Source: Cyclobacteriaceae bacterium (GTDB taxonomy: Bacteria; Bacteroidota; Bacteroidia; Cytophagales; Cyclobacteriaceae). From it: 64,000 nucleotides of DNA. The DNA lies in contig CP129487.1 in NCBI GenBank assembly GCA_030584025.1, positions 1,240,001 through 1,304,000 of the forward strand, given 5' to 3'. This document shows positions 9,865 through 18,680 of this stretch, in pieces; positions within the stretch are counted from its first letter, which is position 1; every line of letters starts with the position of its first letter. A program made the translations under genes and the position numbers. The notes beneath the pieces are model-generated. The model was given only the letters and a program-made list of their open reading frames with translations. It did not search any database and had not been told where the DNA came from.

Positions 9865-10616
9865 AAGTAAAGTTACTTAGTCTGATTCTTCTATTGTTTG
9901 TGTTGTCGGCTCATGCGCCTACCGATGCAATCACCGTTTATCTCGTGGGTGATTCTACAATGTCGGAAAAAGAGGTAAAGGCATATCCGGAAACAGGATG
10001 GGGCATGCCCTTTCGTTACTTCTTTAATGAAACGGTGGTAGTTGAGAACCATGCCCGTAATGGAAGGAGCACGCGCACCTTTATCACGGAAGGTCGCTGG
10101 CAGACGGTTTCTGATAAGTTAAGAAAGGGCGACTATGTGTTTATTCAATTCGGTCATAACGATGAATCGAAAGAGAAGGCGGATCGCTATACGTCACCGG
10201 AGGATTACAAAAAAAATCTAGCACGCTTTATAAATGAATCGCTTGCAAAGGGCGCTGTTCCGGTGTTGTTAACTCCTGTTGCCCGAAGAAGGTTTGATGA
10301 GCAGGGAAATATAAGAGAAAGTCATCCGGAGTATTCACCTTTGGTGCATGAAGTGGCTAAGCAATTGAACGTGGCGTTCATTGATCTGGATAAGCGAAGT
10401 CAAGCGTTGTATCAACAGTTTGGCAAGGAAAACTCGAAGCTGTTATTCCTTCAATTAAAACCTGGTGAACATCCCAATTATCCTGAAGGAAAAGATGACA
10501 ATACGCATTTTAATGAATTGGGGGCGCGACTCATTGCACAAATCGTATTGGAAGAAATTCAAAACCTGAAGCTTGAACTCGCAAATCGTATTATAAAAAA
10601 TGAAGTAAAACGATGA
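9861..10616 (+). CDS. Rhamnogalacturonan acetylesterase (CE12, SGNH hydrolase)
   Basis: Removes acetyl groups from pectin backbones so that lyases and GH28 can act. The SGNH blocks are visible: GDSTM (nucleophile S32), an NGRS block near residue 68, FGHNDE (N100) and DDNTHFN with the catalytic Asp/His near residues 210-216. A signal peptide (MKVKLLSLILLLFVLSAHA) points to export. The length of 251 residues is normal for CE12. It overlaps both neighbours by ATGA (9861-9864 and 10613-10616), so PL1, CE12 and GH28 are translationally coupled. Confidence 0.9.
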   Translation: MKVKLLSLILLLFVLSAHAPTDAITVYLVGDSTMSEKEVKAYPETGWGMPFRYFFNETVVVENHARNGRSTRTFITEGRWQTVSDKLRKGDYVFIQFGHNDESKEKADRYTSPEDYKKNLARFINESLAKGAVPVLLTPVARRRFDEQGNIRESHPEYSPLVHEVAKQLNVAFIDLDKRSQALYQQFGKENSKLLFLQLKPGEHPNYPEGKDDNTHFNELGARLIAQIVLEEIQNLKLELANRIIKNEVKR

Positions 10617-12016
10617 ATAAAAAATTGCTTGTACTCACTGCGCTGATTTTCGCGCTGAACTCTTGTTCCAACAAGTCTGCGCCTGTGGCGGCTGATCCCT
10701 GGCTGGAAGCGGAAGCTATTCTGGCGCGTATCGTTCCACCCACATTTCCGGATAAAGATTTTCTGGTTACCGATTATGGTGCTGTTGGCGATAGCCTAAC
10801 CGATTGTACTGATGCCTTTGCAAAAGCGATTGCCGCTTGCCACGAAGCAGGGGGTGGAAGAGTTGTGGTTCCTGCAGGGGACTTCTCAACAGGCGCTATT
10901 CATTTAAAGAGTAATGTGAATCTTCATGTTTCAAAGGGTGCACGACTTTTATTCAGTCGCGACCCGAATAAATATTTACCTCAGGTGTACACCCGTTTCG
11001 AGGCTATTGAGTTGATGAACTATTCTCCATTGATTTATGCCTATGAGCAGGAAAACATTGCCGTAACCGGTGAAGGTGAATTGAATGGTCAGGCCGATGA
11101 TGATCACTGGTGGTATTGGAAAGGGAAGTGGGGACATGCCGGTGTTACCCGTGAAGCGCGTGAACACCAGCAAAAGCCGGCCAATGAACGTTTGAAGAAA
11201 ATGGCCGAAGATGGTGTGCCGGTAAGTGAACGTATTTTTGGTGAGGGCGATTACCTGCGCCCCAGTTTTGTGCAGCCTTATAAGTGTAAGAATGTACTGA
11301 TTGAAGGGGTGACTATTAAAGACTCACCGATGTGGGTGCTACACCCTGTGTTGAGTGAAAATGTTACGATTCGTAATGTTACGGTAATCAGTCATGGTCC
11401 GAATAGCGATGGCTGTGATCCTGAATCTTCGAAGGATGTGTTGATTGAAGGTTGTGTGTTCGATACCGGTGATGATTGTATTGCGATCAAGTCGGGGCGT
11501 GATCACGATGGTAGACGCGTGAACGTGCCAAGCGAAAATATTATTGTACGAAAATGTGTGATGAAAGATGGACATGGTGGTGTGGTTATCGGCAGTGAAG
11601 TTTCCGGAAATGTGCGCAACGTATTTGCAGAAGATTGCGAAATGAGCAGTCCGAACCTGGATCGGGCATTACGCATTAAATCGAATCCAAGAAGGGGAGG
11701 GATTATTGAGAATGTGTACATGCGAAATGTGACGGTTGGTGATGTAGCCGATGCTGTTGTGCGTATCTTTATGTTCTACGCGAATGAAACAGGGGATAAC
11801 TACCCCATTGTTCGCAATGTGCAGGTAAAGAATGTTACCAGTAAAAAATCGAAATATGGAATATTAATTGAAGCGGATGAAGATCATCCGGTTGAAGGCA
11901 TTTACCTCGAGGATTGTTCCTTTGAAAATGTATCAGATGGAAACATTTTAAAGGGCTATAAAAATTTGGAGTTGAAAAATGTGAAGGTGAATGGTGAGGA
12001 GGTAAAAATTGATTGA
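10613..12016 (+). CDS. Polygalacturonase-like glycoside hydrolase, GH28
   Basis: Hydrolyses alpha-1,4-galacturonosyl links in homogalacturonan or rhamnogalacturonan. The lipoprotein signal is LNSC (Cys 18). GH28 motifs appear in order: NSDGCDPES (D266), DTGDDCIAIKSG (D287, D288), DGHGGVVIGSE (H321) and RALRIKS. These supply the three aspartates and the histidine expected for activity. Length 467 is typical of the Bacteroidota GH28s. It overlaps CE12 by four bases. It is followed by a 190-base gap filled by a dispersed repeat. Confidence 0.95.
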   Translation: MNKKLLVLTALIFALNSCSNKSAPVAADPWLEAEAILARIVPPTFPDKDFLVTDYGAVGDSLTDCTDAFAKAIAACHEAGGGRVVVPAGDFSTGAIHLKSNVNLHVSKGARLLFSRDPNKYLPQVYTRFEAIELMNYSPLIYAYEQENIAVTGEGELNGQADDDHWWYWKGKWGHAGVTREAREHQQKPANERLKKMAEDGVPVSERIFGEGDYLRPSFVQPYKCKNVLIEGVTIKDSPMWVLHPVLSENVTIRNVTVISHGPNSDGCDPESSKDVLIEGCVFDTGDDCIAIKSGRDHDGRRVNVPSENIIVRKCVMKDGHGGVVIGSEVSGNVRNVFAEDCEMSSPNLDRALRIKSNPRRGGIIENVYMRNVTVGDVADAVVRIFMFYANETGDNYPIVRNVQVKNVTSKKSKYGILIEADEDHPVEGIYLEDCSFENVSDGNILKGYKNLELKNVKVNGEEVKID

Positions 12017-12022
12017 TTATTC

Positions 12023-12177
12023 TCGTCATTGCGAGGAGCGAAGGGCTGGAAGGAGAGTTGGGTGACGAAGCAATCTCTCACTATATAATTAAGGATTTGA
12101 CGTAAAGCCTGGGATTGCTTCGTCACTCGAACGATTTGTATGATCATTAAAGACTGATTTTGTTCCTCGCAATGACG
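12023..12177. repeat. Dispersed inverted repeat, CGTCATTGCGAGG family, copy 1
   Basis: The element begins CGTCATTGCGAGGAGCGAAG and ends with the inverse TTCCTCGCAATGACG, with inner inverse arms CGAAGCAATC and GATTGCTTCG. It fills most of the gap between GH28 and the DUF4861 gene. A second copy lies at 18476-18630. The palindromic layout resembles REP/BIME elements. No coding capacity is seen. Confidence 0.85.
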
Positions 12178-12206
12178 TTAACTATTGTTTGTTTCAAACT
12201 AAATCT

Positions 12207-13445
12207 ATGAAAAATATAATCTTCTTAATCGTACCCTTGCTTATCTGGTCTTGTGGTTCAAGTGAAAAGCAAGGAGAATTTGCTGAATCCATTAGTGTTA
12301 CGGCAACTAACCCTGCAGCGTTTGATCGGAGGGATGTACTGGTCTTTATCCCTCAGGAAAAACTTTCGTCTGACTTCAATCCCAAAGCATTTGTGGTGGT
12401 GGATGGAGAAACAGAAATTCCGAGTCAGTTTAATCATCACGATGATGATTTCAAAGGAATTGTTGTTGTGCTTGATCAAATGAAAGCCAATGAAACACGG
12501 GCGTTAACGATTCAATACAATAAAGAGGGAGAAATCGCGCGGCAATATCCGAAACGAACTCAGGCTGAACTTTCGCACAAGGTTGGTGGTGAATGGAAGG
12601 AAAGAGAGTATATCGGTGGTGATTTTAAAAATGTAGATTACCTGCGTGTTCCGCCTGAGCATAAAGATCATTCGTGGTTTATACGCTACGAAGGTCCGGG
12701 TTGGGAATCAGATAAAGTCGGGTATCGCTTTTACCTTGATCAACGCAATGCGGTTGATGTGTTTGGGAAGACAACATCAGAGCCATCCCTTCAAAAGGCT
12801 GGCCTTGATGGTTTTGATTCCTATCACGAAATGCAGGAGTGGGGAATGGACGTGTTGAAGGTGGCAAAGTCGCTGGGTGTAGGTTCTATCGGCTATTTTA
12901 ATGGTACAAATGCGGTTCGTGTTGAAGTGACCGACAGCGTAGAATGTAAAATTGTGGAAAACGGAAATCTGTTCTCTTCCATTACAACCAATTATTATGG
13001 ATGGAATACAGGCAGCGCAAAAACGAATGTCAGCTCACGACTTTCTATTCATGCCGGTACTCGGTTAACCTTAAATAAATTAGATCTTTCTGCTGAGGTG
13101 GATAATATCTGTTCCGGACTAATCAATGATCCTAAAGCAAAATTATTTACGCACACCTCCAATGATCAGCAATTTGGATTCATCGCCACTTATGGCAAGC
13201 AAAGCCTGAATGACGATAACCTTGGGATCGCTGTGCTCTTCAGCAAAGCTGATTTCATAGAGTTTACCCAGGATGAATTCAGTCATATCGTAAAAATGAA
13301 ACCAGCGGATGGCAAGCTGGCCTATTATTTCTTAGCGGCATGGGAAGGCGAACCCGGTGGTATAAAAACTGAAGAAGAATTCTTAGCATATCTCAATCAG
13401 GTAGCAAAAGAGTTGGCTAATCCGGTACTAGTAGAAGTAAAATAG
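12207..13445 (+). CDS. DUF4861-family lipoprotein
   Basis: Secreted lipoprotein (lipobox IWSC) of 412 residues recognised as DUF4861, a family found next to pectin-degrading enzymes in Bacteroidota. Visible conserved parts are the N-terminal beta-domain (ISVTATNPAAFDRRDVLVFI), a central VDYLRVPPEHKDHSWFIRYEGPGWESDKVGYR stretch (quoted pieces VDYLRVPP and WFIRYEGPGWESDK) and DWG-like EMQEWGMDVLKVAKSLGVG. The enzymatic role is unproven; action on rhamnogalacturonan side groups or unsaturated uronides is a guess from context. The ATG at 12207 starts the signal peptide directly and is preferred to the TTG at 12189. The next gene starts 2 bases after its stop. Confidence 0.82.
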   Translation: MKNIIFLIVPLLIWSCGSSEKQGEFAESISVTATNPAAFDRRDVLVFIPQEKLSSDFNPKAFVVVDGETEIPSQFNHHDDDFKGIVVVLDQMKANETRALTIQYNKEGEIARQYPKRTQAELSHKVGGEWKEREYIGGDFKNVDYLRVPPEHKDHSWFIRYEGPGWESDKVGYRFYLDQRNAVDVFGKTTSEPSLQKAGLDGFDSYHEMQEWGMDVLKVAKSLGVGSIGYFNGTNAVRVEVTDSVECKIVENGNLFSSITTNYYGWNTGSAKTNVSSRLSIHAGTRLTLNKLDLSAEVDNICSGLINDPKAKLFTHTSNDQQFGFIATYGKQSLNDDNLGIAVLFSKADFIEFTQDEFSHIVKMKPADGKLAYYFLAAWEGEPGGIKTEEEFLAYLNQVAKELANPVLVEVK

Positions 13446-13447
13446 AA

Positions 13448-14986
13448 ATGAATCGATTCCTTTTTTTAGCGTTAATTGTTTTATTCGCGTGTAACAAACC
13501 TGCGTCAGGGCCTGATCAGGTAATGATTACGGTTAAACGTAATTACGATATTCCAAAGAAATCTGAAGCGGTTGTCATTTCTATTCCATGGAATGAATTG
13601 ATTTCTCGCGCTCCTGGTGTAGCGTCAACAACACCGGTTGTTACCGATAAAAATTTTGGTGCAGGTGTGCCTGTAAAATTAGCGGACACCAATGGCGACA
13701 ACCAACCCGATTACCTGGTGCTGGAGTATACCTTGAATTCAAATGAGCCAGTATTTACTTTTTTAATTCACGCAGGAGAGAAGCGGCAGGATGTAGTGTC
13801 TTCAACACAAGAGGCTGATGCACGATTTAGTGTTTCTTTTCTTACTCCACTGCGTGAGTACGAAAAGAAGAATGGACCAATAGTCGACTTTTCATCAGCG
13901 CTGGTGAAGAGCACCATGAATCAGTATCCTGACCTGAAAGATTTTCCGGTTTATGCTCCACATCGTTGGAATTACGAGTATAGCTTTTTTATGGCAGGTG
14001 CCTATCGGCAGGGAAAGAAAGTTAATAACCCTGATTATGTTTCGTACGCCAGGCAATGGATAGACGGATTTATTACAGATGAAGGAACATTCAAACCAGG
14101 TGTGTATGAAATGGAAGAATATAAACTTGATGATATTCTGCCCGGACGTGTGGTACTGTATCTCCATGAGGAGACCGGTGACGCCAAGTATAAATCCATT
14201 GCCGATACGTTGATGCTGCATCTATCGCAACAGCCCAAGACGAGCGATGGCGGATACTGGCACAAAGAAATTTATCCATATCAGATGTGGTTGGATGGAA
14301 TTTTTATGGCCGATGTTTTTTCGATGCAATATGCCAGTGCGTTTAATGCGCCTGAATGGTACGATGAATCCATCCATCAGATTAAATTGATTTACGAGCA
14401 TACGCTTGATCCTACAACCGGTTTGTTGTATCACGGTTGGGATGAATCGAAAAACCCGGTGTGGGCCCATCCTGAGCGGGGTACTTCGCCCGAATTTTGG
14501 GGCAGGGCAGTAGGTTGGTATTTGATGGCATTGGTGGAAAGCCTGGATTACATTCCGGAAAATCATCCGGAGCATAAGGATGTGATAAAAATATTGCAAG
14601 ACTTATCCACAGCTGTTAAAAAATATCAGGATACTCAATCCAAGTTATGGTACCAGGTGTTGGATAAGGGGAATCAGGAAGGCAACTGGATTGAGACCTC
14701 TTGTTCGGCCATGTTTGCGTATGCGTTTGCGAAAGGACATCGACAAGGATTTTTAGACGAAATATATTTAACTGCCGCAAACGAAGCATTTGACGCTTTG
14801 ATTGATCAGTATGTGTTTGTTGATGATTCTGGAAACCTTCACCTTGATCAAACGGTGAAGATCGGAACGCTGAATCCAAAGAACTCAAAAGGAGATTTTG
14901 AGTATTACGTTACCACTGAACGAAGAATTGATGATTATAAGGGATTGGCTTCGTTATTGTTTTTAAGTATTGAATTAAATCGATAA
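13448..14986 (+). CDS. Unsaturated rhamnogalacturonyl hydrolase GH105 with DUF4861-like N-terminus
   Basis: Hydrolyses the unsaturated uronic acid from the non-reducing end of lyase products. The lipobox is LFAC (Cys 15). Residues 25-135 form a beta-domain resembling the start of the upstream DUF4861 protein. The (alpha/alpha)6 barrel follows, with the family signature PYQMWLDGIFMADVF (candidate acid D283), GTSPEFWGRAVGWYLMAL and WIETSCSAMFAYA. The total of 512 residues exceeds the roughly 370-residue catalytic unit because of the added domain. It is probably periplasmic or surface anchored and feeds KduI. Confidence 0.92.
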   Translation: MNRFLFLALIVLFACNKPASGPDQVMITVKRNYDIPKKSEAVVISIPWNELISRAPGVASTTPVVTDKNFGAGVPVKLADTNGDNQPDYLVLEYTLNSNEPVFTFLIHAGEKRQDVVSSTQEADARFSVSFLTPLREYEKKNGPIVDFSSALVKSTMNQYPDLKDFPVYAPHRWNYEYSFFMAGAYRQGKKVNNPDYVSYARQWIDGFITDEGTFKPGVYEMEEYKLDDILPGRVVLYLHEETGDAKYKSIADTLMLHLSQQPKTSDGGYWHKEIYPYQMWLDGIFMADVFSMQYASAFNAPEWYDESIHQIKLIYEHTLDPTTGLLYHGWDESKNPVWAHPERGTSPEFWGRAVGWYLMALVESLDYIPENHPEHKDVIKILQDLSTAVKKYQDTQSKLWYQVLDKGNQEGNWIETSCSAMFAYAFAKGHRQGFLDEIYLTAANEAFDALIDQYVFVDDSGNLHLDQTVKIGTLNPKNSKGDFEYYVTTERRIDDYKGLASLLFLSIELNR

Positions 14987-14988
14987 TT

Positions 14989-15051
14989 TCTTAGCGTCTT
15001 TGCGCCTTTGCGGTTTGGATATGTTGCTACTAAGGCGCGGAGTCACTAAGT
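14989..15051. repeat. Dispersed inverted repeat, CACAAAG/CGCAAAG family, copy 1
   Basis: TTAGCGTCTTTGCGCCTTTG and CGGTTT on one arm face ACTAAGGCGCGGAGTCACTA on the other. The element fills most of the gap between GH105 and the second pectate lyase. Related copies are at 17414, 20383, 35312 and 44296. Confidence 0.7.
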
Positions 15052-15065
15052 TTTCAATCACAACT

Positions 15066-16427
15066 ATGTACAGGTTTATTATTTTATTTTTTGTAACACT
15101 AACAGGGTGCGCGCAACAGAGCACATCTCAGCAAGAACTTAATCAACCCCTTGCTTTTCCAGGTGCAGAAGGTTTTGGAAAATACACCACAGGAGGTCGT
15201 GGGGGAAAAGTGTATGTTGTAACCAGTTTGAATGATGATGGTCCCGGCAGCTTACGCGAGGCCATTCGCAAGAAAGGACCGCGCATAATCGTATTTGCTG
15301 TTTCTGGCTACATTGATTTGAAAGAGCCACTCTTTATTAATAACCCGGATGTAACGATTGCCGGTCAAACCGCCCCGGGTGATGGCATTACTCTTCGTCA
15401 CTTCCCTATGAAAATCAGCACCGATAATGTGATTATCCGGTATTTGCGTTTTCGGTTGGGCGATGTTTCCGGAACGCAGGATGACGCCATCAGCGGCACA
15501 CGGCAAAAAAACATCATCATTGATCATTGTTCGATGAGTTGGGCAACGGATGAGTGTGCATCTTTTTATGGAAATGAAAACTTCACCTTGCAATGGTGTA
15601 TCATTTCGGAAAGTCTGAATAGTTCGGTGCATGCCAAAGGCGATCATGGATATGGTGGTATCTGGGGTGGTAAGAAAGCCACGTTTCATCATAACCTGAT
15701 TGCCAATCACAGCAGTAGGTTGCCTCGCTTTAGCGGATCGCGCACGGTTCCCAATTCTCCGGACGAGTTGGTGGATTTTCGAAACAATGTGATCTACAAC
15801 TGGATGAACAACAATATTTATGGCGGGGAAAAAGGAAGGTATAATGTGGTGAATAATTATTTTAAGCCGGGACCTTTTACAACTAAAAGTAAGCGCGAAC
15901 GGATTCTTAATCCCAGTGAACCTTATGGAAAGTTTTTTGTGTCTGGAAATGTATTGGAAGGGTTTGATGATATAACCAAAGCCAATAAGCGAGGTGTTGT
16001 TGCAGATGCTGTTGATTCTGCCTGGGTTACAGATCCATTTCCTTTCGAAAACATTATGGAGCATAATGCTGCGCAGGCATTTGAGTTGGTATTGGCGCAT
16101 GCAGGCTCCAGTCTGAAGCGCGATCCGGTGGATGTGCGCGTTATTGAAGAAGCCCGCAAAGGAACATCTTCAGCCGGAACGAATAAGAACGGTATAATCG
16201 ACTCACAGGAGGATGTGGGCGGCTGGCCTGAGCTAAAAAATGCGGCTACCCCAAAGGATTCCGATCAGGACGGCATGCCCGATGAATGGGAGCGAAAGAA
16301 TAAAATGAATCCGGAAAATCCGGAGGATGCTGCTCAACATACGTTGAGTAAAACCTATACGAACATTGAGGTCTACATCAATAGTCTGGTAGATGGTAAA
16401 ATGACGGCAAAGAATAAAGTTAGGTAA
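15066..16427 (+). CDS. Pectate lyase, PL1 type, second paralogue
   Basis: Same family and layout as the lyase at 8431: lipobox LTGC, FPGAEGFGKYTTGGRGGKV, VTIAGQTAPGDGITLRHFP, NVIIRYLRFRLGD, NIIIDHCSMSWATDE, TFHHNLIANHSSRLPRF and a C-terminal DSDQDGMPDEWE calcium-loop-like motif. The ATG at 15066 is chosen because it begins the lipoprotein signal; an upstream ATG at 15000 would place the signal inside and translate through a dispersed repeat. Its stop overlaps the next start (TAATG). The pair may differ in preference for methylated versus free galacturonate. Confidence 0.9.
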   Translation: MYRFIILFFVTLTGCAQQSTSQQELNQPLAFPGAEGFGKYTTGGRGGKVYVVTSLNDDGPGSLREAIRKKGPRIIVFAVSGYIDLKEPLFINNPDVTIAGQTAPGDGITLRHFPMKISTDNVIIRYLRFRLGDVSGTQDDAISGTRQKNIIIDHCSMSWATDECASFYGNENFTLQWCIISESLNSSVHAKGDHGYGGIWGGKKATFHHNLIANHSSRLPRFSGSRTVPNSPDELVDFRNNVIYNWMNNNIYGGEKGRYNVVNNYFKPGPFTTKSKRERILNPSEPYGKFFVSGNVLEGFDDITKANKRGVVADAVDSAWVTDPFPFENIMEHNAAQAFELVLAHAGSSLKRDPVDVRVIEEARKGTSSAGTNKNGIIDSQEDVGGWPELKNAATPKDSDQDGMPDEWERKNKMNPENPEDAAQHTLSKTYTNIEVYINSLVDGKMTAKNKVR

Positions 16428-17413
16428 TGCACTGCGTAAGCCGGTATCTCTGCTTTGTATTTATATTTTTGAGTGGTGTTGAGTTATGGGCACAGCCTCA
16501 GATTCCACGTGATACCACGTATACTGTATCGGGTACATACAATAAACTAAAAAAGCAGTACCCGACTATTCAACTTGTAAGGCCGTACGAAAATTCACAC
16601 ATCGTTCAAGAAAATGACATTGTTTATACAACCCTTCAACAAGCAGAAAATCATAGAGAATTAAAAGCCGACCTGTTTTATCCGAAGAAAGTAAAGCGCA
16701 AGCTTCCGGGCGTGATTCTGGTGCATGGTGGTGGCTGGCGATCGGGTGATAAAACCATGAACATACCGCTGGCACGGCAACTGGCGTTGGAGGGTTTTGT
16801 GGTGATGAGCGTGGAATATCAGTTATCGCTCGAAGCAAAGTATCCGGCTGCTGTGCATAATCTCAAAGCCGCCATACGCTGGTTGCGAAGCAAAGCAAGT
16901 GAATATTCGCTTGATGAGAGCAAGATTGCCATCATCGGTGGCTCGGCAGGGGGACAACTGGCTTCGTTAATTGGTACTACCAATGGAAATCAGAAATTTG
17001 AGGGAAATGACGGACATGCTCCATTTTCAAGTGAGGTTCAGGCTGTTGTTGATCTGGATGGGTTGCTGGATTTTACGCATGAAGAAAATCTGGCCATAAA
17101 GCGTACGGATTACAGTGCCGATGTATTTTGGTTGGGCGGATTTTATGACTCAGTTCCTGAGGTATGGAAGGAAGCCTCACCCATAACCCATGTTTCAGCA
17201 TCAACGCCACCCTTTCTGTTTATCAACAGCAGTCAAACGCGGTTTCATGCCGGGTGTAAGGAGATGGTGGAGAAACTGCAATCATTTGGTGTTAAAGCTG
17301 AAGTAATAGCATTGGAAGATGCACCACATTCCTATTGGTTTTTTGAACCGTGGTTTACCCCGATGACGGGTCATATTGTAAAATTCCTGAATCAAACATT
17401 AAAGAAGAAATGA
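16427..17413 (+). CDS. Secreted alpha/beta-hydrolase esterase
   Basis: Carboxylesterase-type hydrolase with a signal peptide (ending ELWAQ). The oxyanion motif HGGG lies at residues 100-103 and the nucleophile elbow GGSAGG has S173. A late His in DAPHSYWF completes a plausible triad. It is 328 residues long. It is coupled to the pectate lyase by a one-base TAATG overlap and to the pectin methylesterase by ATGA (17410-17413). A role in removing acetyl or other ester groups from pectin is inferred from this placement; the true substrate is unknown. Confidence 0.82.
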   Translation: MHCVSRYLCFVFIFLSGVELWAQPQIPRDTTYTVSGTYNKLKKQYPTIQLVRPYENSHIVQENDIVYTTLQQAENHRELKADLFYPKKVKRKLPGVILVHGGGWRSGDKTMNIPLARQLALEGFVVMSVEYQLSLEAKYPAAVHNLKAAIRWLRSKASEYSLDESKIAIIGGSAGGQLASLIGTTNGNQKFEGNDGHAPFSSEVQAVVDLDGLLDFTHEENLAIKRTDYSADVFWLGGFYDSVPEVWKEASPITHVSASTPPFLFINSSQTRFHAGCKEMVEKLQSFGVKAEVIALEDAPHSYWFFEPWFTPMTGHIVKFLNQTLKKK

Positions 17414-18459
17414 AACCACAAAGCACACGGAGGTTTACACAAAGTTCACAAAGTAATCTGAGACAAATATTTTCTCTTTGTACACTTTGTGCCTTCCTGG
17501 TGTTCCCTGTGGTTAAGAATGTGCATGCCCAAGACATCCGACCAACAAAGCTTACCGTTGCTCAAGATGGAAACGGTGACTACACCACCATTCAGGAGGC
17601 CATTAATGCGTGTCGCGATTTGGGGTATGCGCGTGTAACCATTCACATCAAAAATGGCAACTATAAAGAGAAGCTGGTTATTCCCTCCTGGAAAACCGCC
17701 ATCAGCCTGATTGGTGAAAGTCGTGATCATACCATAATTACCTATGATGATTATTCCGGAAAGGACAATCCGAATGCAAGTGAACCCAACGCAAAGCCTA
17801 AGCTTAGCACATTCACATCGTACACGATGTTGATACAAGGTAACGACATCTCGCTCGAAAACCTTACCATACAAAACACAGCGGGCAGGGTAGGGCAGGC
17901 GGTAGCGTTGCACGTAGAGGGCGACCGGGTTTCGGTAAGGAACTGCAACATCACCGGTAATCAGGATACGCTGCTGGTTACACGCGATGGTAGCAGACAA
18001 TATTTCAGCGACTGCTACATTGAAGGAACTACTGATTTTATTTTTGGTGAAGCCACTGTGTTGTTTGTGAATTGCACGATTAAAAGTCTTTCGAACTCCT
18101 TTATTACCGCGGCCTCAACGCGTGAGCATACGCCTTATGGTTTTGTTTTCCAACACTGCAAACTGATTGCGGATAGCGAGGCAACCCAGGTTTACCTTGG
18201 TCGGCCTTGGCGCCCCTACGCGCGCACCGTTTTTATGCATTGTGAATTGGGTAATCATATCCGTGCTGAAGGTTGGGATCCCTGGAAGGGTGATGCCATG
18301 TTTCCGGATAAGGACAAGACCGCATTTTATGCTGAGTATAAAAATTTCGGACCGGGTGCTGATGTCAATCAACGGGTAGGCTGGTCGAAGCAACTAACTA
18401 AGAAGGAAGCTAAGCAATATACGGTAAAGCATATTTTTCGGGATTGGAATCCTGATTGA
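17410..18459 (+). CDS. Pectin methylesterase (CE8)
   Basis: De-methylates homogalacturonan, making it accessible to pectate lyases. The CE8 motifs are intact: GQAVAL (162-167), QDTL (D186), DFIFG (D209) and LGRPW (263-267). The ATG at 17410 overlaps the preceding stop (ATGA) and opens a signal peptide of about 40 residues ending VHA-QD. The DNA for codons 2-35 is a copy of a dispersed inverted repeat otherwise found between genes, so the export signal seems to derive from repeat DNA. The mature enzyme is ordinary. The last gene before it in the operon is the esterase. Confidence 0.94.
   Translation: MKPQSTRRFTQSSQSNLRQIFSLCTLCAFLVFPVVKNVHAQDIRPTKLTVAQDGNGDYTTIQEAINACRDLGYARVTIHIKNGNYKEKLVIPSWKTAISLIGESRDHTIITYDDYSGKDNPNASEPNAKPKLSTFTSYTMLIQGNDISLENLTIQNTAGRVGQAVALHVEGDRVSVRNCNITGNQDTLLVTRDGSRQYFSDCYIEGTTDFIFGEATVLFVNCTIKSLSNSFITAASTREHTPYGFVFQHCKLIADSEATQVYLGRPWRPYARTVFMHCELGNHIRAEGWDPWKGDAMFPDKDKTAFYAEYKNFGPGADVNQRVGWSKQLTKKEAKQYTVKHIFRDWNPD
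17414..17514. repeat. Dispersed inverted repeat copy 2, inside the CE8 signal-peptide region
   Basis: The left arm starts AACCACAAAGCACACGGAGG and ends with TTCACAAAG at 17453. The right arm begins CTTTGTACACTTTGTGCCTT at 17476 and ends CCTGTGGTT at 17514. The arms are inverse to each other and match copies at 35312 and 44296. Here the whole element is open in the CE8 frame. Confidence 0.8.
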
Positions 18460-18475
18460 TTATTTGTGAATGGCC

Positions 18476-18630
18476 CGTCATTGCGAGGGAGGAACGACCG
18501 AAGCAATCCCAAACTTCTGTCTAGTTCTCACTATGTAATGAGGGATTGCTTCCTGCCCGTCAGGTCAGGCGGGCGTCACGTAACGTTTTGTGAAGTTGAT
18601 TAAATCACTTAAACGTTCCTCGTAATGACG
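18476..18630. repeat. Dispersed inverted repeat, CGTCATTGCGAGG family, copy 2
   Basis: The left end is CGTCATTGCGAGGGAGGAAC and the right end CGTTCCTCGTAATGACG, with inner CGAAGCAATCCC and GGGATTGCTTC. A nested GC-rich palindrome GCCCGTCAGGTCAGGCGGGC lies inside. It occupies most of the 221-base gap between CE8 and GH43 and may act as a transcript-end hairpin. The remaining bases to 18680 are AT-rich with nothing recognised. Confidence 0.85.
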
Positions 18631-18680
18631 ATGAAATTTGGAATTGAAAAATATATTTTTATTTATTGTTTTAGTAAGTT

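Noticed and set aside
15252..16100. Long open frame of 282 codons on the minus strand
   Set aside because: It is antisense inside the second pectate lyase, whose plus-strand product has full family motifs; the antisense product matches nothing recognisable.
17446..18000. Minus-strand open frame of 184 codons
   Set aside because: Antisense shadow of the pectin methylesterase gene.
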